Below are positions 33,815 to 45,800 of a stretch of 64,000 nt of DNA, in pieces. This stretch comes from Tomocerus qinae (Eukaryota > Arthropoda > Collembola > Entomobryomorpha > Tomoceridae), in contig CM034546.1 in assembly GCA_020055645.1 (NCBI GenBank), positions 124,269,875 to 124,333,874 of the forward strand, given 5' to 3'. The position numbers and the translations under genes were made by a program. The notes under the pieces are model-generated. The model made no database searches. It worked only from the letters and a program-made list of their open reading frames with translations, and was not told the DNA's origin. Numbering within the stretch: position 1 is the first letter of the stretch; every line of letters starts with the position of its first letter.

Positions 33815-34722
33815 ATTCCGCCTGCGGAATTATTTCGATTTTACTTCGCTTCTTAGGCCGTTCTAACAAATAATTCCGCGTACCTTTACCTGCGTATTCA
33901 TGTCAATGTAAGTAAAAGGCAAATTTACTGAATAAAATAGATAAGTGCATATGTACTGGGTGTCAAATGTCTATCGAGGCCCCCTGTACCGGAATAACCG
34001 GAAGTAGTACAGCAAAACTATTGATACCAATCAAAAGGCCGTCCAAATTTGCACTAATGAGGGTACTTTGATAAATGTCACTTGCCCTTTAGGGATTCAA
34101 AAATATTACTAAAAATAAAAAGTAAAAATGAAAATAAAATGATAAAATAAAAAATGCCCGTTTTCCAAAGCTATCAGTTTCTAAAACCCGCAAAAATTTT
34201 CACCAACGATTTTAATGAAAATTAATGGAAAAATCACTAATGCGATTCTAAGAAAGGCTGTGAAATCCCTATTTAGAAATGAAAAGTTTTGTGACCAGGA
34301 AAAATCCACAAACTTGTCAAGACATTTGGCTTTTAACATAAAGACTATTAAATTATGTGAAGATACTCGATGACTTAGGTCAGCAAAATGTTAAATCTTA
34401 CTGCTTCAGCAGCAGTACATGCAATTGGAACAGCCCCTGATCCATGAGGATGATATTTTACTGCCTTTAGACGACGAAGACATGACCCTCGACCTAGTGG
34501 ATCCAATGGAAGTATCCCTATCTTCAGAAGATGAAATATGAATCCATTTTTATTAAACTCTTTCTCATTTTTAACTTTTGCAATGAAAAAAATTGACAGT
34601 TTGAAAAATAATTCCGCGTATCGAAATAATTCCGCAGCTGCGGAATTATATCGACTATTCACCCGTTTTTTTGTGTTTGAAACAATAATTCCGCGCGGAA
34701 CTATATCGATATTTGCGATATG
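33815..34722. mobile_element. Element A: TTCCGC-palindrome transposon, non-autonomous
   Basis: Inserted in the 3' flank of unit 4, whose uninterrupted form is visible beside copies 1-3. Both ends carry clustered short palindromes: ATTCCGCCTGCGGAATTATT at left; ATTCCGCAGCTGCGGAATTA and ATTCCGCGCGGAACTA at right, linked by tatcgaaata. ATGTA on both sides may be a target duplication. A short acidic frame lies at 34419-34541. The structure matches element B at 57371-58455. Confidence 0.7.
34419..34541 (+). pseudogene. Acidic C-terminal tail frame of element A
   Basis: 40 codons from ATG to TGA, just after a good splice acceptor (cttcagcag|CAGTAC). Composition: DDILLPLDDEDMTLDLVDPM then EVSLSSEDEI. 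Element B encodes a related ending (EEMNIDL...DISLSSDDK). Probably the last exon of a lost transposase that still remains in deletion derivatives. Confidence 0.5.
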
Positions 34723-34848
34723 TACTTATGTAAAAAATAAAGTAAAATAATATTTTATGTTTACATTTATTACTAACGAATGACAATATTTTTGCAATTT
34801 TTTTAATTCGCTTTAAAAAAGTTGTACAGTAATTGGGCTAATAAGATA

Positions 34849-35568
34849 TTAGTAATCAGGAGGTGGATAATGTGATTTTTGAGGAGGATAAGATGGATTT
34901 TGAGGAGGAAAAGATGAATTTTTAGGTGGATTAGGTGAATTTTTAGGTGGATAAGGTGAATTTTGAGATGGATACGGCGAATACTGAGGTGGATACTGGG
35001 AATTTTGAGGTGGATGTGAATTTGGAGGTGGATAATGTGAATTTTGAGGTGGATAATTTGAATTTTGAGGTGGATAATGTGAATTTTGAGGTGGATAATG
35101 TGAATTTTGAGGTGGATAATTTGAATTTTGAGGTGGATAACTTAAATTGTGAGGTGGATAATGTGAATTTTGAGGTGGATAATTTGAATTTTGAGGTGGA
35201 TGTGAATTTGGAGGTGGATAATTTGAATTTTGAGGTGGATAATTTGAATTTTGAGGGGAATAATTTGAATTTTGAGGTGGATAATATGCATTTTGCTGAT
35301 TATTCGTGTGGGTGTGACTCGTGTGGAAGATGACAGGGTTTGGTTGCTGCATGACCGGCTGCTGGGTGACGACAGTTACATGGGTATTCTGTCGCCCACC
35401 CAAATCGGGTTCTCCGATAAATTGACATGCATAAATCAACGATGGAAGGTAGCATAAGAATCCCAAAAAGTATGTTATCCAGCATTCCTTTCCACAGCAG
35501 CCACGTTTTGAACTAACAAAGCATACTGGAAAACAGCATGCGTAGATGTGATCCCCACAACAGCACAT
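34849..35568 (-). CDS. Pmp3/UPF0057-like proteolipid, array copy 4, long repeat tail
   Basis: 239 aa, MCCCGDHIYACCFPVCFVSS, core CYLPSLIYACQFIGEPDLGG. Leader exon ends at 35860 (ATACG|gtaatt) and the coding exon follows cttttagag|. After about 95 residues the tail is some 20 copies of the heptapeptide PPQNSxY (x = N or H), encoded by a 21-bp DNA repeat, with a few units shortened to PPNSH. The Pro/Asn/Tyr-rich tail recalls extracellular or adhesive low-complexity domains, but its location is unknown. The first 60 residues follow the family; the tail is specific to this copy. Confidence 0.75.
   Translation of the reverse strand: MCCCGDHIYACCFPVCFVSSKRGCCGKECWITYFLGFLCYLPSLIYACQFIGEPDLGGRQNTHVTVVTQQPVMQQPNPVIFHTSHTHTNNQQNAYYPPQNSNYSPQNSNYPPQNSNYPPPNSHPPQNSNYPPQNSHYPPHNLSYPPQNSNYPPQNSHYPPQNSHYPPQNSNYPPQNSHYPPPNSHPPQNSQYPPQYSPYPSQNSPYPPKNSPNPPKNSSFPPQNPSYPPQKSHYPPPDY
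34870..35285. repeat. 21-bp coding minisatellite in copy 4
   Basis: Plus-strand unit GGTGGATAATTTGAATTTTGA with variants (AATGTG for AATTTG). It encodes the PPQNSxY heptads on the minus strand and remains in frame throughout. Confidence 0.9.
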
Positions 35569-36312
35569 TTTCACTCTAAAAGAACAACAATGTCAGATAT
35601 TTTACACTACAATTTATAACTTACATAAAAAATTTTATTACAAGCATGGCCTAAATGTTAACCCGAAAATAAATCGCAATCAACTGCATGACGTCGACAA
35701 AATATGCGAATGTGGTTATAAAAATTCGAAAAATATTATAATTAAAAGAGAAGTAGTATTTATGGCGATTAATTACAAATTCTTTACAGCAGTTTTTCAA
35801 TGATATAAACTAAACATATTCAAAGTTTACTAATCCGAAAGTAGAATTTTTTTAATTACCGTATAAAAGTACTGCCTAATCTTTGTCTGGAATTTCAAAA
35901 TGAGTTGCACCGGTAAAATGGCTGTGAACTTTAATTGTTGCTGAAACGTTGAACGTCCACTGCCGCTGAGTTAGTCGTTGACCAAAATTCCAACAAAATA
36001 ATTTAGATAAACTAATGCAAGTATGATGCTTTATTAAGTGCGATTTATCTATTACCCAATATAGATAATTAGCAGAAGATTACGAGTAATAGGAACAAGC
36101 AAGATAAAACGGTCAGCCATTGACATTAGAGTTAAGTATATTCTACTACAATGGTTTGGGATAAATTATTATTAATAGAATTATTAAATAATTTATTAGC
36201 AACATTTCAAACATTAACCTACCTGTATAAGTAGTATGTGAAGACCAAAATTCCTACATTCGGAAAAAAGTCCTACCTAGCAAAATGTGTTCAATTTTTA
36301 TAGATTTGTACT
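35569..36312 (-). other. 5' UTR intron, leader and upstream of array copy 4
   Basis: 5'-UTR intron about 35578-35859; leader about 35860-35945, more diverged than in copies 1-3. Remaining sequence AT-rich with no gene. Confidence 0.55.
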
Positions 36313-36314
36313 TA

Positions 36315-36698
36315 AGGGTGGTTAATAGCGGGGGAACTTGCGCATACACTTTGTGTGTATTACTTAGGATTAGAGTGTAGCCCGTATTTAGTTACCAAAA
36401 GTCTTCAAAATTTACAAAAATTGGCGGAACTTGTGGCTCCGAAATATTAAAAAAATTAATACGTTTTAAATTATAGCTTTGACAGGAAAACATTATTTCC
36501 CGCCAACGCTATAATTCAAAACTTGTTAAAAATTCCAAATTTTCCTGAGCCAAAAGTCCGAGCTATTTAACTTCCGCCACTTTTTGAAAATTTTGAAGAC
36601 TTTTGGTAAATAAATACGGGCTATTATACTATACTCTAATTCTTTCTAAGTAATACACACAAAGTGTATGTTCAAGTTACCCCGCTATTAACCACCCT
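36315..36698. mobile_element. Foldback MITE, TA target duplication
   Basis: 384 bp. Left end AGGGTGGTTAATAGCGGGG, right end its reverse complement with minor differences; similarity of the arms extends beyond 100 bases (shared CATACACTTTGTGTGTATTA, CCGTATTTA, TTACCAAAAGTCTTC). Flanked by TA at 36313-36314 and 36699-36700. Non-coding. Confidence 0.85.
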
Positions 36699-36700
36699 TA

Positions 36701-37114
36701 TGTGTTTGTAATGTGGTGATTATGAACCTTTAAAGCGACAAAAAGAAGATATTAAAGTTTCTGAGTCAAGTCTGCCTGTGGAGATAAGCAAGTATATCAT
36801 ACTTTGTAGCCTTGAATGAATGCTGTTCGATAAATTAAAAATTTTGGTATGCAACGATAAAACAAAATCTGACTATGTACTATGTATGCATTCTCATGCA
36901 TGTTCCAGTGGAATTTGCAATCCCTATTGAACGCCGTAATTTATCTTTATCATATTTATTTTTAAACTGGAGCCAACTTGATCGAAACTTTCTAAATTCA
37001 AAGTTTACTTACAATTTTAAATAGCAGGTGCGCTCTTAATTTATAAATTGCAAATTATAAGTGATGAATGTTTTGTATCTGTATGTTTCAATTGAATATT
37101 ATTTTTATTGTATA
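36701..37114. other. Intergenic spacer between two MITEs
   Basis: AT-rich, no open frame or repeat recognised. Confidence 0.5.
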
Positions 37115-37122
37115 TGCCCAAT

Positions 37123-37728
37123 CAGTGTACAAAATACCATTTACCACTTACCAGTGGTAAGTGGTTTTTAATGGTATTTAACGTTAAATACCACTACCTA
37201 AAAAGTAGTGGTAAGTGGTATAAATGGTAAAAATGGTAAAAAATAGTTTCATTTAAATTTCGTGTTTGAATTTTGAATATAATTCGGTGCCAAAGTATGA
37301 AATAGCTTAGCAGATGATCATTGTTGTCACAAATTGATAGGTGTTCATCAATCAGAGTAGGATTCAACCAATGTCAATGGGGAGCGCTAACTACCCTTGC
37401 CGATTGAGAAATTAATTGCAATTAAATTAGCATCAATTTTAAATGGGCGATACCAATATACAATCTTTCTTTTCTCATTTTTTATAACTTTTGGTGTACA
37501 GTCAAATAAATATGAATAATTTAATTGATTAAGTGACTAATTGGAAATATTTCATAGAAAATAAAGTTTTAAAATTTATATTTTAGGAAGTCTAGTGTAT
37601 CTGTACTCAGCTGTCTAAAAAATCGCTAAAATTTACCATTTTTACCAATAAATGCATTATTACCATTAAGTGCATTTTTATCACTGTGATGGTAAAAAAG
37701 GCTAAAAAGTGGTAAATTTTGTACACTG
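37123..37728. mobile_element. hAT non-autonomous element with 8-bp target duplication
   Basis: 606 bp. Inverted ends CAGTGTACAAAAT; exact 8-bp flanks TGCCCAAT (37115-37122 and 37729-37736). Subterminal parts are dense in TTTACCACTT/GGTAAAAATGG words. No transposase. Related copies: 57668-58241 and solo ends at 24756-24848 and 26185-26280. Confidence 0.88.
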
Positions 37729-37827
37729 TGCCCAATACATATTTTTATGTACTAAGTGCTAGTATGTAAAAGTCCTTCCCATAATCGATGTCTAATATAG
37801 CCCAAAACAGTTATTATATAATGGGCT

Positions 37828-38094
37828 TTAGTGATTTGTAGTCGTTTGAAGGAGAATAGGGTTTGTGTGCTGCATGTAGGGCTGCTGATTTACAACAGTA
37901 ATTTGCGTAGTTGGCTGTCGCCCACCCAAACCGGGTTCTCCAACAAATTGGCATGCATAAACTACCGATGGAAGGTAGCACAGCAATCCCAAGCAACAGG
38001 ATATCCAGCATTCCCTTCCACAGCATCCACGTTTGGAGCTTACAAAGCATACTGGAAGACAACAGGAATAGATGTGATCCCCACAACAGCACAT
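37828..38094 (-). CDS. Pmp3/UPF0057-like proteolipid, array copy 5, short
   Basis: 88 aa, MCCCGDHIYSCCLPVCFVSS, core CYLPSVVYACQFVGEPGLGG, closest to copy 4. The acceptor is tttacag| before TGAAAATG as in the other copies. There is no repeat tail: after the core come QPTTQITVVNQQP and a short His/Thr-rich end. It therefore may show the ancestral length before tail expansion. The leader exon is not clear; a candidate donor lies near 38535 (TTACCTAA|gtaagt). Confidence 0.75.
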   Translation of the reverse strand: MCCCGDHIYSCCLPVCFVSSKRGCCGRECWISCCLGLLCYLPSVVYACQFVGEPGLGGRQPTTQITVVNQQPYMQHTNPILLQTTTNH

Positions 38095-39822
38095 TTTCAC
38101 TGTAAAATTAAATTACTATTGTCAGTAGAATCATTTCATGAACATTTATTAACCTATAAAAAACGCTCAATTTACTAGTATACCCTAAATGTTTAGTTAT
38201 TAAAATTAAATGATAATAATAATTGCAAAGACTAAAATTGTACAAGTCAAAAAATCTCATCTTAGGGTGAGGTATTTTTGTCTGACCGGAAAATAATTTC
38301 TATCTTTAAGTATATTAAATTTTAAAATTATGAAAGGAAAAAAGTAATATTATTTTTATTCCAATATAAAATCTAAACTCTTCAGAATCTCAAAATAATA
38401 TTTTGTTATTATATTGTATTACCAGATTTGTGTTTGAAGTGTCTGGAATTGAAGAGCACGGTAATCGCAGGGAATAATATTAGGCAGCCACAATAGTAAA
38501 ATAATTAATAGCGAACTAAAACAATAAAACTTACTTAGGTAATCCTTGCTTTAACATAGTACACAGAATCCAGGATGTTCACTTCCTATCCGATGACCTA
38601 TCACTATCTTAAAGGCAATGTCTTAAGCTGTATCAATAAACAATAATATTATTGTAAATCGATAATAATTGGTTCATGTATCGCACTTGCTTTAGGATTA
38701 AGACAAGGATTAGAGCACTAAACGTGTACTTATAACTTATACGTATATATAACGATTCATCCAGGATGCAGAGATTATCACTTTGTTGTGTAGTACAACA
38801 AAGTAGCTTTACTAGTAACTTGTTCTTGCTTATGGACATTGTCAATAAAGGTTGTAATTAAATATAGTGGATCTCATCCTTATCTTATTACTCATGCACT
38901 GGCTTTAAGAATCAATTATTAAGTACACGATAACTATCCAAAAATGCATTATCATATCAATATACCGAACTTCCTATGCAAATGACATGTACTGATGACA
39001 GTAAATAATAAATTAGACCTTAAATCAAAAATTGGCAATTCCCAGGCTCCCAAAAGGCAATTAAAGAACTTATACGCTTGAAAAATGATGTAATTAATGA
39101 AATGGTTGAACTAAAAAGTAAAAGGAACTTGTACAGTGATGAAACTTAATCTGTCATGTCTATGAGTTCTCATTCTTATGCCTTTTGTGGATGTTGTCGC
39201 CTAATCAAGAACTACTATACGTCCTAAATAAATAAGAACCTATATAGCTATATAATTTACCTATTTGTTTGTGTATGCTATTTATTTGGATGGATTATAA
39301 TATGCAGAATTTAAAAATAGTCATCACAGTATCAGTAATTGGTATCAAATCATTTTTTTTTAAAATTTTCATTCAAAATCAGATTAATAGTTTATTTAAT
39401 TACTTGATGGTATCCATAAATTTTACACGTTTTGTGTTCAAATAAAAAATATGAATGTTAATGAACAAGTCTCATCTCATACATGATTGAAAGTTATATA
39501 ATGACTTCGTTCCACAACGGTACAGAACAGAAAGAGTATGGAGCAGTATCCTGATTTGACCGATGGACTAAAGTAAGAGCAGAGTATAGGTACTTGTATT
39601 TTATATTGTATTGTATCATTCCGGTTCCGGCAGTATGTCCTTGTTATACAGATTAATCATATCTAATGTAATAGGTACCTATATAGATATACTATATTAT
39701 GCTATACATAGAAACACAGATAGACTGCAAATTATATTGTAAATACGTCTTAATTTTTATCAATTTCTCGGAAAAACGATGATATCAATATTATACCTTA
39801 CAATTTACACTGGTTTTAGCAT
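38095..39822. other. Intergenic between array copy 5 and the SNTX/VLIG-like gene
   Basis: Promoter side of copy 5 and 3' flank of the giant gene. AT-rich. ORF 38633-38845 has no protein-like pattern. No RNA gene recognised. Confidence 0.5.
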
Positions 39823-42800
39823 CTAAGAGCTGTAAGGAAGAAGAGACACAGGGTCGTAATCTTTGTCCCATTGTTGCTGCTTAATTTGAATAGACTCGAG
39901 GAAAGACTTCAAAGCAAAGACATGGACAGTCCACTGGAAATTTAAAAGAGTTAGCACTCCGAAAACGCTTTCAAAGCGTTCTAAAATGCTGCATATTTTT
40001 TTCTTAAGTTGTCTGACCATTCCAATTTGATAAATTTGTTCATCTGATTGAATGTAAACGAATTTTATTGCATCCTCGATTTCTGTCTCAAGCCAGTCTT
40101 CCTGCTCCCAAGTTACCCTTTTTTGCTCAGTAGTGGAAGCCAATTTAGAGTAAGCATCTATCTTGCTTAACACAGGCAAATCATATTTCAACTGTTGTGT
40201 AACCCAATCCAACACGGCTCTGTATTCAATTTTAATTTCTGCCAAAAATCTTCTCTGTGGAGAAATAAAAATTCGTCGGGAATAAGCTTCATTTTTGTCA
40301 ATTGTGTTGACTTCAATTTTAGTCTTCCATACTACAGTAGTAAGTTTTTGCATGAGTTGCTGAAAAGATGTTTCTTGAATATCCTTGATATATTTAGATA
40401 AAATGCTCCCATCTAATAATTGCGAAAGTTTGTCTTCAATAGATATTACCCTCTGGCATTCTGAGCAGTTGGATAATTGACAATTTGCAATTGTATTTTG
40501 CAAAGACAAAATTATCAACGGACGCAATGTTTCTCCCTGAATTGGCTCTTTCATCTCCGTTTCTATACTTTGGCGATGACAATGAAAAGCAGAGTCGACA
40601 CTATCTTTAAAATCATCAATGGTCAACTGAAGTTTTTGAAATTGCAAAATGTCTTGGCAAGACTTAAATTGGGAAGAATGAGAAAAATCTTGAAGTTGGA
40701 CCCAAGAATCAAGAAAAAAACCGAGCCACGCAGAAAAATTAGGTTTTGACTGGTTCGTATCAAATAAGTCGAATTCTACGCAACGATTGAGAATTGATTT
40801 TCTTAACAGGCGGATGTCATCATATTTAAATCCAAGATCCGAGATATTCATTTCCACAACTTGGCTGCCTTGGATGTGGGCAAACTTGTCCAAAGGTTTT
40901 TCAACCATTCCGAGATTGAATTTGTAGCTAGTCGAGACTTGGGAAACATTTTTAACGATGCTCCAAATGTGACTTTTGAAATCCTGCTTTGTCTGAGCAG
41001 AGTTATCGTCAGTTATTAATATGAAGTCCGGACTAATGTCCGAATTTAGTCTGCATGCATCTAGGAAACTGATTTCAAGTCTATTCAGAGACTTTTGATC
41101 TTGTACTTTTATTAAAACCAAGTTACTAACTGCTAGTAATAATGCCGCGAGTTTTAATTCTTCCTTAGTATTACTTTCCGTTTGACGCTCATTTGCCAAT
41201 TGGCAATTGATAATCAGCAACTGCTCAGTGATCAAGTCCTCACAATTTGAATTTAATAGCTTTTCGTGCAATTTGACAAGACGAAAGTTGAGCTTGGTGG
41301 CACCGAGTGCATAATGGTGGTTGGAAATAGACGGAGTATTAAAAATAGACTTGACCAAAGTGTCATTATCATTTCCCAGGATGGACACAACCTGGAAACG
41401 GCCAGATGAAGTCATCTTGTCAAAGTAGGGCAATATATTCTTCAAGATAAACATATTTTCCAAATCCATGTCGAATGCACAACCAGAATTGAAAATATAC
41501 CTGGAAAAATTTTCAAAGCAGGTTGATTTTAGTTCTTCAGGTATAATAGTCTTCTCCAGAGTGGTAAGAAAGTCATTGAAGGTTAAATTGTAAGCTTGAA
41601 GATTATTTAAAGAATCTGCATACTCTTTTTGCAATGTTATCTTTTCTTTATCACCTTGGACAAGATTTAACTTTTCCTCCAGGTTTTTCACAGACTTCCA
41701 AGTAGATCGCCCTTCTTTCTCCACCAAAATGCTCATTTCATATTCCAAATGATGAATTGCCTTGTTGACGAGAGTTCTTTCGGACGTTAGAATACTCACG
41801 AGGAGTGACATCATCTCTGAGAAGTATTTAGCCTTCGGGTCACACTTTTTCAAAAGTTGCTTCGTGGACTTACAAGAAAGTTTTTGTATAATGGCCATTA
41901 GCTTTACTGACGCAGTTGCCTTAGGAGAAGGCAATGGGAATATCTTTTCCTTGTTGCAACTCCAATTTGAATCCATAACATTGAACATTTTAGGCTTCTT
42001 GGCTATTTCCAGAATTTCGCGAATGATCGTCAAAAGTTTGCTTTGTGAAAGGGAGGCTGTATCCGAAGTTTTGAAGATATATTTTTCAGGAGTGTTTTGG
42101 GGAGTGTTGTCAACAAATACATTGAGTAAACTATCAGCTGTTAGAAAAGGAGAAATTTTCTTGAATTTCTGTTTCATTTCTACTATTTCCCCTGGAGGAT
42201 AAAATAAAATTGTCGATGAGCACAATGGCTTTAGAAAGGCGATGATATCCGTCACTTCCAAACAGTTCCCATGTACTGCTATTAAAATGGGTAGCCTGTT
42301 GAATTTACTAATTTCATCTGAGACAATTGTATCGCATGTTCCAACAGTAAGACCCACCAGTTCTGTAAACCCTGGAAATTTGCTAGCACCCGAAAATAAA
42401 TGGCTTGATGGTTTCAGAAGGGTATTCAAGATTTGAATAGGACTGCTAATGTTTGTAAAATCCCCAACTTGTAGGCATAGAATGGAATTAAATGGACTTT
42501 CAAACAAGTATTCTTTCTTGGAATTATTTTGTATAGGAAGTTTGTGCAAGATTTGGAAGGTATGATAAAACGAGTTTGACATATCCCTGAAATTGGGAAT
42601 TATCAATGGGAGTGGTTTGTTGAAGATGGATAGGGAATGACAAATCTCAGTTAGATAAATTGGTTCAGCATCACAGCCGCATAGACAAGCAATTATTTCC
42701 ATGAAGTTGAATGAATGTTGATTTTCCTTATTATCGTCTTCTTCCCCAGGGAAAAGAAACATACCTGGTCGTCTATTTGTACTGCAATCAATTAATTCTG

Positions 42801-45800
42801 AAGTCTGATCAAAAATTATTGATTGGGAGGTAACTCGAAGTGATTGTATGGCATATTGAAGAAGTTCGGTGAAGTTGTCAGGAAATTTTCTATTCCTTTG
42901 AAAATTAGATTCTAGTGGTAATAAATCAAACTGATTGAAATTCGGTTTGAAATCATTCATAAATGACCACATGCCAGAAAAACGTTTTCCCTGAGGAAGA
43001 TTTTGATCAGCTGATTCATTTATCGTGACCGTAAGATCAATTTTGGTAGTCAGAGGTGCATCTTGCTGGGCTTCAACCCATTTCATAATGTTATCAATAG
43101 CCTGCCGAATTGTTTCTCCGTCCCAAGGTTCTTTAAAGCAATTAATCTCTTCGTCCCAGTAGAACAATGAATCAGCGAGCTTCAAAGATTCGTGAAAATC
43201 ATTTGATTGCAAAATGTTATTCCGCAAAATATTGCAAAGATCTTTAGGGACAAGATGTTTTACTGCAAATCTCTGAAGATCTTGTAAGAAGGCATCAAGA
43301 TCTTTCCAGAGCAAATTATTTGGTAGATTTCCAATTGCATTGTCACTTTGTTGGAAACTGTTGTGCATCAGTAACATTTTTGAAATATCATCAGGAAGAA
43401 ATTGAAGATCTTCTAAATTCTTGCAAGCCTGTTGAAATTCTCTCATTACCTTCAAGTTAGTTAAACCTTTTCTCAAGAGGTAAACGAATTTGGAACATTT
43501 CCAAAGTTTAGGAAGATTTATAGCAGGTCCCATTTTCCTAATCATATTGACAAGAAAATCCTCTCCAGTAATACTTTTTAAAAGCTGAAACTCTTGCATT
43601 ATTTTGAAATCTAATTTGCTGCATGTAGACTTTGAAATGAAATGAAGAGCCTGATAAAAGTTGCCTTGGCTAATGTATCTTTCAATATTAACCCGAATGT
43701 CATCCGAAGGAAAGTCGACAGGATCAATTCGATCAAAAGATTTCAAGAGTAATTTGGAAAGGAAGTTTTTAGCCAGATGACCTGAATGACAGATCTGATC
43801 AAGACATCTTTGAAGACATAATAAATAAAAATATTTATCATTTTTCATGGTCATCTCTTCGTGGGCTTCAAAAGCTCTAACTGCTGTTGAAATTCGGACT
43901 TCAATGTTGTTCAAAGTTTGCAGCTGTTTAATTTTGGTTTTCAAATACTCAGGGCAATTTACATCATCGACAACATTACTGAAGATCGTTTCAACATTTT
44001 TCATAGTCGCTTCTTCATCTTCCATGCGAATTAGACACCCTTTCAAAATATCTATTGCTTGTTGCACTAATTGCAAAAATGCTCTCATTTCGGTAGATAT
44101 TTCTGTTGATTTTCTCTCCTGGTCATCAAATTGCTGCAGAATAGTTTCCATTTTCTTGTATCCGTCCTTTTTTCTAGCCTGTTTCAGTTCATTTTTCAAA
44201 CTGTCAGTACAATTTGGGTGATGGATGATTTTCTCGAGAATCTCTTCTATGTTGATCAAAAGGGGACGTAGGGATTCCAAAGCGTAATCAATTCTGCCCA
44301 AAATTGGATCCTGACGTTTTAAAAAGTTTTTCACTGACAAAAGTAGCTCCTGCCATTTTCCTGACTCCTTTTGAGTTGCAAATACTTTACTTGATTCTAT
44401 CCAAGAGTGCCTCTTAAGAACTATTGCCATATCAGGGTATTTTTGTAAACAAAACTCAGCTAGTACCGATAGTATCAAGACTGCATTGTTTTTAACAATT
44501 GTTGATGCAATTTTCATAAGATTGTGCATAGGTCCAATTTCTACGGTTTTAACATCTAGTGGAAGTGTTGGAAGAACCTCATTGAAAAGTTCAGCTACCA
44601 CAGAAGAAAACTGGACTTGTCTTGGATAGAAACCTAAATTACCTCCTAAACCTGCCATTGATACTAAATGGAGCAAATCAGAGGATCTGGATTTAATTCC
44701 CTCTACTAAAATCAAGATATCTAAATTATCAAAGCAAAATGATTTGATTTTCCCATCTTTAAATGCAATTATCGACGGAGCTTCTAAAAATTGGTCTTGT
44801 AAAACACTTCCGACTACAAACGAACATTCCAATTCAGGCAAATCTCTGGCAATTATTTTTTTCAAGTTCATAAAGCAGTGGAAGCCGTCAATTAACGAAT
44901 TTACTGCGTCGATGAGAAATACAAAGGTCCATTGTCCATCGTTTTCTGAAAGATGTTCCCGAAGTCGCAGAGGAGTTTCGCAGATAGCTATTGAAGCTGT
45001 ATCTTGCAATATGCCAATTAAATTACCCAAGTCCCTAAACTGACTATCCTCTGAAAATGGAAGGTGGACACCTGAAAACGAAGCTAATACGCTGTAGAAT
45101 CTAAATGAAACAGGAGCATCTAATCCAAGAGCTACGGAAATTACTTGCAGTGCAAAGGAGATTTCTTTTATGCCATTGTATTTCATTTCCTTGCCGTGTA
45201 TTTTCAAGAGAAGGGAGAAATCTTGGGAGATGCTAGGAGCCACTAGGGCGATTTCGATTCCTTTTTTCCTCAAAGATTCAGACAAACGATCTAATTTAAA
45301 GAAAATCCCACTCTGGCCATCTTCGTACTTTGTGGAGAGCAATATTTTAATTTTCCTTCCCGATGCAAGCCAATCGCTAACGTTTTCAGTGTTTGTGAAA
45401 TAAATGAAGCTTTCGTTATGCTCCTTCAGTCTGAGTCCGTGGAAATCAGATTTTCCTTTTCGTACGTAATCTTGAACTTTTAATATTACCCCAGGGAGAT
45501 TTGCACTGTTTTCAAATTCTCTCGTGATTTTCAAAATGTCAGATGCCTTCGATTCCCCCATGGAATACAATTTCAAGCATCCCATTGCGTTGCTTTGGAA
45601 TAAGGCACATTTCTTTCTCAAAGAAACTTCTTCTGCTGAAATCTCCATGGACAAAGGACTTTGTGGATCTTCAAGAATTTTCAGGAGCTGTGGTGCTTTT
45701 TTCAAAACTTGGAATTTGATGAATTCCGTGTCCAAAACATCTTTTGCTGTGGAAAGTAAACTTATCAAATTGTTAACGATCTTATCGCTCATTTGTTTGT

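Noticed and set aside
34947-35333. Plus-strand 128-aa repeat protein rich in Val-Asp-Asn
   Set aside because: Antisense reading of the 21-bp repeat in proteolipid copy 4. The minus frame has the conserved head and splice acceptor.
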